DNA of 50,381 nt from NCBI GenBank assembly GCA_027604005.1, contig JADGJT010000129.1:1-50381 (forward strand), written 5' to 3'. Below the pieces are notes generated by a model that saw only the letters and a list, made by a program, of their open reading frames with translations, had not been told where the DNA came from and did no database searches. Positions 42,539 to 50,381 of the stretch are shown here, piece by piece; the stretch's first letter is position 1, and every line of letters begins with the position of its first letter. The stretch comes from Dinochytrium kinnereticum (lineage: Eukaryota; Chytridiomycota; Chytridiomycetes; Chytridiales; Chytridiaceae). Position numbers and translations under genes: made by a program.

Positions 42539-44227
42539 ATGCCGCCGTTGTGCAAGCTTAAGGAAGGCGACGTGGATGTCACGCCGGTGTTTAAGAAGGA
42601 CGCGCACGATGTCGCTGCAAACACCATTGTTCAGGTGTCGAGTGGACCCCCGATGGACCCTCGCTTCTTTTATGCCACCACCCACTCCACCACTTACAAG
42701 CCGATGGAGAATGCCTTGCTCAAGTCCCCGATCAACGGGGTTGACTCGGATTACCTTCAAATGAGGATGGGCCTCATGAAACTCAACTTCAAGAGAGGAG
42801 TGAAGCAAGGAACTGGATACTCTAAGAATGTGCTGCCCTACGTTGAATATGACAAGAAGGTTGATGAGGGACCTCACTTTAGGTACAGAAGAGATGTGAT
42901 TTTAACTCCCGTTTATTTCTTTCCGCTATGACCTGACCCCTTTCTCCCATCAGCAACCCTGCTTCCAAAAGTGTTACTATAGACCATTATCAAACGCCTA
43001 AATATCCGCCAAACGCCTTGAACAATCCGGACCTTGGTATCGCACCAATGGTAAGCTCTGGCTTCACAAGGTTGCCAAAGTTCCCCGTAACTGAGGATGG
43101 AACGGTAAGTTTCTGTGATTTTATGCAGTTATCGCAACTGATGATGCTGTCAATCTAAAACCACACATTCATTTTATAGAATCACCGGGAAAAAGAGTCT
43201 GAGATGAAGTCTAGCTATGCAGAGAAGAGGCTCCGATTGAAGACTGCAGCATTTGACAAGAGAAGAATCACTTCCTCCGACAGCGCTTTTGTGAACGACG
43301 TGGGAGAGATAAAGAGCCTCGGAAACCCAAATGAGCCGGATTTCAATCGATATGCTGTGAGTTTGGCTTTAGACCTAAATATAGAGTTTTACGATGCTTT
43401 TATTGCTGATAATATTTCTCAGCCAACCCCAGGGCCTAATCCTCCGCCTGACTGGAGAACACTTGCGCCTACCAAAATGACTGATGACGGATACTCACGA
43501 TCTACACGACCAGTGGATCCCCTTAAACGAGACCCAGATAGTTTGATTAATGCACGATTTGCTGAGGAAAAAGCTAATTCGGGCCTTCGACGTCGAGATC
43601 CCGCAGAGTGGGTCCACAACCAGGACCCAAGAGCAAAGAAGAGCCTGTCTCGGTAGGCGTCAACATCATTCGAAAGCTGAAAGTTTTTAGCGTCATTCAT
43701 GTGCCGCTGGATCCTTTAGATGCGGTGAGGGCGGCTCATAACCCCTCTACTGCAAAGATTGGGAGCAAGGAGCCCACAGGTGCTGTTCAAAACAATCCAA
43801 AGTTTGTTTTTGTGAGTGAGCCTTCACCGGCCGAGAGATTCTCAACAGAGACGGAACGAAGGTATTCAGTCTCTTTCATCTTCATCTGCAATACATTCTG
43901 ATGCATATTTTTCCTCTACAGGTTCCAGGCACCCGTAGACCCTTTCAGCTTCAACGCATTAAAATGTAACTACGTGACGGACTCTGGGTTCACTAGTGGT
44001 AACAACTTCCACTACACGCCTAAGGCCAAGTCCGACTCTGATATCGTAAGTTCCGTATGTCCCTTGACGTTTTGCGCCTCTCCTATAACATCCCCTGATG
44101 ACTGACCTCTTCATGCGCATAGTTTGGAGCGATGCATCCAACGGTGGCCAAACACAATTGGATTCGCGAGCGTGGCCTTCACACAGTGAAGCCAAACCGC
44201 AACAGCTTTGCCTATAGCCTCGTCTAG
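42539..44227 (+). CDS. SAXO5/PPP1R32-like axonemal microtubule-associated protein
   Basis: Seven exons (42539-42882, 42954-43104, 43180-43356, 43423-43652, 43691-43861, 43922-44045, 44123-44227) join in phase to 433 aa. The protein has repeated short aromatic motifs and no globular domain: PMDPRFFYATTHSTTYKPM, KQGTGYSKNVLPYV, KSSYAEKRLR, TDDGYSRSTRP and the highly similar KEPTGAVQNNPKFVF, then DSGFTSGNNFHYTP. Human PPP1R32 has DPLKFYATSYCTAYG, GTGYKSNFQPVV and KKEPTGFSLNNPMYV in the same order. Such proteins are inner-junction or lumenal microtubule proteins of cilia. This gene fits the other flagellar genes in the window. Orthology is likely but rests on short motifs. Confidence 0.75.
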
Positions 44228-45383
44228 ATATGAACCACTGACGCAGAGGCCGGTGAGGCTTTAACAACTAGTTATATATAAATCTTTCGGTAAAAAGTTG
44301 ATAACCTTTTCAACTGATTTACAATTCACGAATGTTAATATCAATTATAATAATAGTGTGCTCTCTTATGGCATCCAATAGTCAAAAGATGGCATGCACT
44401 AAATTCGTGATGAACCAATATGCATCTATATCAAACAGATAGGTTAAGATGCCAAAGGCAAAAAAATGGTGCAAACAGCTGCAACACATAAAAGGCATAA
44501 AAGGGCGATGGGTTCTTCATTGCCAACAATATGTGCCTCACCGCGGCTTCTAGAAAACCATCCCTGTGGGTGGCCTCTTCAAGAGGGTGCTAGAAGGCAT
44601 CAGTTACAGTGACAATGCTAAACTTGGTCCAACCCTTCCCCCCTTTGATCCATATGAGTGAGACAATCTCTTAAAAGAGCTAAAGTGGCTAGACAGCGAC
44701 TACAAGAACTGGCTAATGTTTTAAGTGATGCGTCGAGGTGCCATGATGGGTGGCCCACCCTACACGTTATGTATGAGGCTGAGGACAGGTTATCCAAAAG
44801 GGTATTTGAAAGGCATATCATGGGTATCTACAGATTTATCATGAGGTCTCCAGGGTGACAGCATGCATCCCCTCAAAATCTAAAGTGATGGGGTGCTCAC
44901 CCGAGCAACCCATGGCAGCAGGACTATAAGTAGCCAGGGTCTGTCTTATGCCTACTAACAACACACTACATTAAACCCTCCTTGAACCTCCATTCTGATG
45001 CTACGAACGACTGTATTTCGATGCTATCATCATTGAGTGTGATGAAATTCTTATAAATACGTGAAGGTTCTGTACTCTGTCCTCGAATGACATTCAATAG
45101 GTATACCTAGTGACTGTGACGACTCAATTCAGGTCGCAACCGTTGGCCCGGGCAATGGAATGCAGGCGGTCCCGACATTGGTTATAAGAAGAAAACCAGA
45201 GTTACAATATCCATTCAAATCTTATAGATATCCAATAAATAGTATGGGTTAACTGGCGCAACGTGCGTCTGAGGAATTGATATTCTCTGATGGTTTGGGT
45301 CGTTTTGTGAAATCCCAATTATTAAATATTAAATATTATTATTTTAAAAATAATACAACGGTTGACAAGGTGCAGTTGCAGTA
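44228..45383. other. Repeat-like intergenic region, possible LTR debris
   Basis: About 1.15 kb with no intact gene. A stretch around 44640-44860 is open on both strands (plus frame: RAKVARQRLQELANVLSDAS) without a recognised family. Near 44925-44995 a CTATAAGTAGCC element, then CTTATGCCTACTAACAAC, resembles the TATA/R region of an LTR. I found no matched second copy inside the window, so the repeat status is unproven. Confidence 0.35.
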
Positions 45384-48300
45384 ATGTCAATTCCCTCCAG
45401 AGGCCAGGTGCAGGAGCACCACCTGCTGTCGACCAGGGATCCGCAAACAGGAGTCATCTTCAAGCGAGGAGGTGATGTATCGGCACAACGGATTTCGGGA
45501 GACAGGGCCTCATCGCTCGACTCGGATGTTCGGGACATGGCTGTAGCAGCTCTGACAAACGACTTTCTGACCGTGAGTCTTTGAACGATCGGCAAGCATT
45601 CAAAGTCTTGCTCTTCTGCAAGATCCGTAGCTGATGACAAAAATGACAGGTCTCGGATTTGAGTTTGGATCTAAGAGCGTACCTTGTTGAAACCACTCTA
45701 CCGACGGCCGTTCTGGCGCTGGAGAAGCTCATCAAGGAGGTTGAGAGGAGAAGGCTTTTGGAGGATGGTGCGAAGCTCACACCAGCGGGTGGGGTTGCGC
45801 TTGCAGCCGAGGACACTACTTTGGAACCGCAACCCGATAAGCCTTTGGAGACAACATTTAACCCGATTAACTGGCTGGGTGGGTCCCTCGTCTTCCTGCT
45901 GTTTTACAGTCTTCTCTTTCTCTGGATATAAAAGCAAACTGACATAGTACTATGATCCTCGTAGCCCAATATTTGTACAGAAACAACCCCAGATATTCAA
46001 ACTTTACCGAACCCCTTGTTGCACCTTATATTGCGAGTATGAATCAGATTGGAGATCACCTTAAGGCGAGGCTTTTTGAGCTTCATACCAACAGACGAGC
46101 GAGGTTGCATGCTGAAGAGTTGGCACGGAAGCGTGAGGATGAACGGATGCTCAAAGCATTGCAATTGAAGCAGGAAGAGAAACGAAATATGTTCACGGAG
46201 CTTTTGGCAACCGTTTTCAAAAAATGGTCTTCAAAGAACTGGCGAATGGCACCAGGGTTTCTTTTGAAGGCCGAGATTGTGAGCGAACATTTTCCTTTTT
46301 TTTAGTTCACTCTCCCTAAATGATATTCACTCAACAACTCTTGTTAGATCGAAGCCCTCCGTGCAATTTTACACGCTGATTCCATCCAGTCAGACGACTC
46401 GCTGATCAACAAATCTTCATTCCTCCTCAACGCATTCTCTCTCTCCCCCGAAGTCTCCGAAAAGGCCCGAACATCTCATGAAGAGCAGCAAAAGGTAGAA
46501 GGGGCGGGGAAGACAGGTCTCTGGCGTGGAGCAACTCCTGGTTCCAGACCAATCTCCCGAGGAGGGTTATTTGGACCAAAGGGGTACGTTCCAGCCGAGT
46601 TTTTGGCAATGCAGATGTGGACACAGGAGATGTTTGTTGAGTCGATGCTGTTTGTTATGGATTCGGCGGAGCCTGAGTGGACACAGGAAGAGATGGGGGT
46701 GTTTCTTCAGGTTTTGTCGACTCATGTCGATGAAAGGGCTGACAGATTATTGGAGGAATTTAACCAGAACCTGGTGGTTCCAAAGTTCTCCAAGCTTGGT
46801 CAAGAGATTGGCAAGACTGGATCCTCAGCTTTCTCAACGTCAGCTCCCAACACCCCAGCAGCTGGATCACAGTCAAAAGATGCTCCACTTCAGGAGTTTT
46901 CTCCCGCCTGGGCAGAGGCCATAAGGGAAGATTGGAAGCGACGGCTTGGTCGACTCGTGGAGGGCCTTATGAATGGAGAAGAGGTTGACCCTGACCTTGA
47001 TGTAGCCGAGATCAAGGCTAGCATGTTGGATTACAGCCATGGGCTTGTCCGCGTCGATCCTGGCACGCCGTCAACTTTAGGGGTGACGAGAGCTGGAACC
47101 GCCGCTGTTGTTTCATGGAGGGCTGGGTCGGTGAGCGGAAGCGTTTTAGGACAACAATCGGCACTGAGCACGCCAGATTACCGTGGCGCGTCGTCTCAGG
47201 GGAGACCAGAGGCTTCGAGCGCTTTCGAAGCGACAAGTGGTATTCTTCCGGCATTTGTCTCTGGGACTGCTGACTCGGAGGCGGTGGCTAGTCGTTACAA
47301 TAAACCGGAATCCGTCATCACGCTTGCTGGGGTCACCAATGAAGTTGAGGAAGAGTACAAAACCTACCTTCGCGTGATGATTGGACTTCAGGGGATACGA
47401 CCCTTCAATGTTCTCATGTCTTACATGCGTAGAATGGTTATGGAGCAGGATGCTTACCTTGATGGGTCTTCTCCCGCTGCACAAGGGGAGGTATTGACGG
47501 TGGCTGATAGGGAGAACGCGCTCCTTGACGCCTTTGCTTTGTTCATTGGAATCTCAAAGCCGGTCGCCAAGGGGGTCAAAGACGATTCCTTTGAAGAGCA
47601 GGAGGAGTCCCAGGATTTGATAGCGTTTAGGGAGAGAGTGCTTGCGGCCGTTGCCGACGTTCTTCAGCTTCAAACCACCATTGACATGATTCTGGACCGC
47701 GGTGGAAGGGATCTCGACGCGCGTTTAAGAACCGTATTAGAGAGCCTGCGTAAACTTGATGAGGCCATCGTTTCCAGAAGGGTTGTGACTGGGAAGGAGT
47801 TTGTGGAACTTGCTTTGAAGGGATGTGAGGCCCTTAATGACCCTGGGTTCCGTGAGCTCGAGGGAATCCTCCGAAAGGAATTCCAGGAGGCTGCAGTGAC
47901 CTTTTCTGCTCTCATGCAGCAGCAAACCCCCGGGGAAGCTCCGGCCGATGAAGCATCAAGCGCAAAGATCAACAAAGAGCTTGATCGTGAGAGGATTGAG
48001 CGTAGGGCGCTGAGTGAGATTGCTAGGTTGGCAAAACGACCCTCAATCAGTATACGAGAGGCGGCCGATGAATCCCTTCACGCTCTCACTTCAGCTCTCA
48101 CAGCACTTCACCCGGCCCACGTGGTCAGAGGTCGATTGGCCGTCGCGGATCACGGACAAGACGCCGCCGCCTCAGCCACCTCGACAACATCACCTTTGTC
48201 AAGCCCAGGAGGCGCTGTGGACCGGTTCTTCAAGTTCCTCGCGTGCTCTCCCGACATCAAAGAAGGGTACCTGAACACCACTCTGTCGATCGATGGTGAA

Positions 48301-50381
48301 GAGGTTGAGGCAAAGGTGCTTCGGTCCAGCAAACTACTGAGGATTGAGACTGGGGAGGACAATGAGGTCGTGAGGAAGGTGGAGGCTGGGACACCGGTTT
48401 CGCCAAACTCTATATCAAAGTTTCTTGGGGTGCCGATGCTTTCACCTGTTGGGCCTGCTCCGAGGTTGGTGGGTATGATAGGGCTTACTCTTTCGGGGGA
48501 TGAGGATGGAGGATTTGTTGATCCGGATGTGAAGTTTGTTGAGGTGAGAGAAAAAAAAACTTGGTTCTCCCGCCCCGATTTTTTAAACATCTTTGTCCCC
48601 GACTTTTTTTATATTATTTTTTTAGACGGCCTCTAGTGCGATCCTGGAGACCATGGACAAAGTGGATCGTCGCCTGAAAGCCATCGCGCTGGCAGAATCC
48701 TCTCTTAAATACGCTCGAGAGCTCGGTGACGGTGAGGTCAACATCTACCTAAATGAACCCGAATCATGGAACGATCCACCCAAGTTCTTTAAAGTGGAGA
48801 GTTTTTCCCCCAATGCCCCTTTCATCGTGGAGGTTGAGGAAGGCGGTAAGGCCACGGATCGACCGAAATCTCCAAAGGTCTGCCCAATGGCTGAGGATAA
48901 TCCCATAACGTTAGTATCGTGATTTCTGTTCATCTCATCAAAAACTGACTGGTTTTATCTTTTGTTTTATTTATTTTCTTTTTTACCGCTTCTCTGTCTC
49001 TCTCACTTCAATAACGCAGTGATATCTTGGTGCAAACCGCAACGGAGATGGACTTGATCGATTACCCTGATCCTGATGGAAGGATCACGACCTACATTCC
49101 AGTTATTGACGCAGAGAAGCACGTTGTGGCTGTCATGACTGTTCGACCGTTGCCTGGGAAAACTGGGGAGATGAACCCAGAGGATCTTGATGATGTTCGA
49201 AGGGTCACCTCTGTTCTTGCCTCGGCTTTGAATCAGATTGAGAAGGAGAGGTTTGGGGAGAAGGATGAGTTTGCGTTGGGTACGTAACACGTTCTGTCTC
49301 TCTCTCTCGTGTTTCATTCTTTTCCTTCCTTCTTCTCAATTCGGTTGTAGTTGGGAGGCTTTTCTTCTAACTAAGCACTTTTTTTTTTCTTTCTTTCACT
49401 TCGTTGCTGTGTTTTGTTTGATAGAGGGTGAATGGATCGATGAGGATTCACGACGCGGGCTCTTATTCTCCAAAATGATGCTTCTAAACGCCAGAGAGTT
49501 GCTTGGAAAGTTGGACAACAGGGCTTTAGCCGAGCTTCGAAGTTACAAAAAGCCTCCCGCGATCATTCACAAAGTGTTAAAGGCCGTGCTATACGTTTTC
49601 GGAAGATTGCCAAAAGAATGTAAGGGGTTCATTCATTGAAAGTTTTTTGATGTTGGTCAATCAACTGAATCACATCCCGCGGGAAAAAAAAATTATTATA
49701 GTGCAGAATTGGGCAGAGACCGTCAAACTCATCAACGCGGATCTCTTGAAAACAATGATCAACTACGACCCCACTGCTATACAAAAAAAGATCAGATTCA
49801 AACGCTGCAACCGTGTTCTAAAACGTGCGTAACCTCCCCCCCCTCCCCCACCTTTTAATGCGTATATTTGGTTGCTGGTGTATTCCTTCTCATCCTCTCC
49901 TTTCTCTCTCTCGCGTCCTCATTCATTCATTCCTCCCCTCCCTCTCCATTTCGGCCACTCCATCAACTTACTCTCCTTTCTCTCCCTCCCTCCCGTCCTC
50001 AACTCATCCTTTCCTCCCCACCTTCTCGATTTCGGCCAAAAATTCCTAAAACATCCCACACAACCCCTCCCCCCAGGCGTGCCAAGAGGCGAGGTAAAGA
50101 ACCGCGGCTCAACCCCAACAATGTACATGCACGAATGGCTCCTCATCTCCCTCGACCTCCGCCGTCTCGCCATCGAAGCCCGAAACCGTCGTCCAGAGGT
50201 CTACCAAATCCTCCAACAATCAACCCTGAAAGGAGGCGTGACGGCCGGAGACGATGACGACGATGACGGCGACGGCGATGGCGAGGGCGACGATGAGTCC
50301 ATTCGAACTGGAAGCGCGGATTCAAAGGCTTCAAAAGTTGTCACCGGGGATTTGGGTGAGGTTGCGGGGGCTGGGGCTGGG
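45384..50381 (+). CDS. EFCAB5-like axonemal protein with GAF-like domain, 3' end beyond window
   Basis: At least nine exons (45384-45572, 45650-45882, 45948-46278, 46348-48543, 48626-48909, 49020-49279, 49425-49619, 49702-49824, 50077 onward) stay in phase for about 1,372 codons. The N-terminal helical part has LRAYLVETTLPTAVLALEKL and MILVAQYLYRNNPRYSNF. A charged helix (RARLHAEELARKREDERMLK) follows, then a large exon with VEEEYKTYLRVMIGLQGIRP. A GAF-like region spans SNGIS-type strands to VIDAEKHVVAVMTVRPL. The C-terminal helices LRSYKKPPAIIHKVLKAVLY, WAETVKLINADLLKTMINYD and YMHEWLLISLDLRRLAIEAR look like the dynein-stalk-type segment of animal EFCAB5. An acidic Asp/Gly run (DDDDDDGDGDGEGDD) leads off the edge. 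No EF-hand loop was seen in the visible part. Assignment is from memory of domain order. Confidence 0.65.
49825..50076 (+). repeat. Pyrimidine-rich intron with a partial tandem duplication
   Basis: The last visible intron of the EFCAB5-like gene (252 nt) is almost pure C/T. It contains two imperfect copies of a unit of about 65-70 nt, each starting TCTCCTTTCTCTC and ending ATTTCGGCCA (near 49896-49960 and 49972-50038). Confidence 0.65.

Noticed and set aside
1..50381. tRNA, rRNA or other structured RNA genes
   Set aside because: Scanning intergenic regions for A/B-box-like sequence (GGTTCGANTCC) and cloverleaf arms gave no convincing candidate; a covariance-model search would be needed to exclude small ncRNAs.

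Overview
The window is nuclear DNA of a fungus that makes a flagellum, most likely a chytrid or other zoosporic lineage. Introns are short (mostly about 40-150 nt, GT...AG) and gene spacing is compact. Fungal or opisthokont housekeeping genes are mixed with orthologues of animal axonemal genes that non-flagellated fungi have lost: LRRC43, CFAP70, a SAXO5/PPP1R32-like protein and an EFCAB5-like protein. A 10-base run of N at 18835-18844 shows this is a scaffolded assembly.

Layout. 1-1346: decayed Ty1/copia retrotransposon end and repeats. 1347-4249 (-): NAE1/ULA1, the NEDD8 E1 regulatory subunit, with an uncertain small gene upstream. 4177-4623 (+): mitochondrial ribosomal protein mL58. 4821-5633 (-): ribosomal protein uS17 (RPS11), divergent from 5770-6294 (+) MoaC. 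6315-11163 (-): P4-type phospholipid flippase. 11246-13683 (-): LRRC43. 14004-14460 (-): unassigned exons. 14814-18374 (-): ATG7. 18899-19756 (+): small SRPBCC-fold protein. 20071-25534 (-): CFAP70. 25535-27766: gene-poor stretch with a dead transposase-like HTH and several foldbacks.

27767-35937 is the most interesting part. It holds two divergent gene pairs. The first pair is a secreted, GPI-type, Cys-rich protein with a (His-Asp-Asp)n tract (-), and a secreted protein made of three Cys-rich modules, each followed by a (Asp-His)n tail (+). The second pair is another secreted GPI-type Cys-rich protein (-), and a LIV-1-type ZIP zinc transporter with His-rich segments (+). The first Cys-rich module of each of the three secreted proteins closes with C-x-H-x-x-[D/E]-H. 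I read this as a metal (probably zinc) capture and uptake locus. In layout it resembles, though in sequence it does not, the secreted-zincophore/ZIP pairs PRA1-ZRT1 of Candida and aspf2-zrfC of Aspergillus.

After that: 37019-37705 (+) a DUF998-like membrane protein; 38262-39636 (+) L-threonine aldolase; 39950-42406 (-) a KCTD3/SHKBP1 orthologue divergent from 42539-44227 (+) the SAXO5/PPP1R32-like protein; 44228-45383 repeat-like DNA; and 45384 to the window end (+) an EFCAB5-like protein that runs off the edge. All functions are inferred from sequence recognition by eye; no database search was possible.
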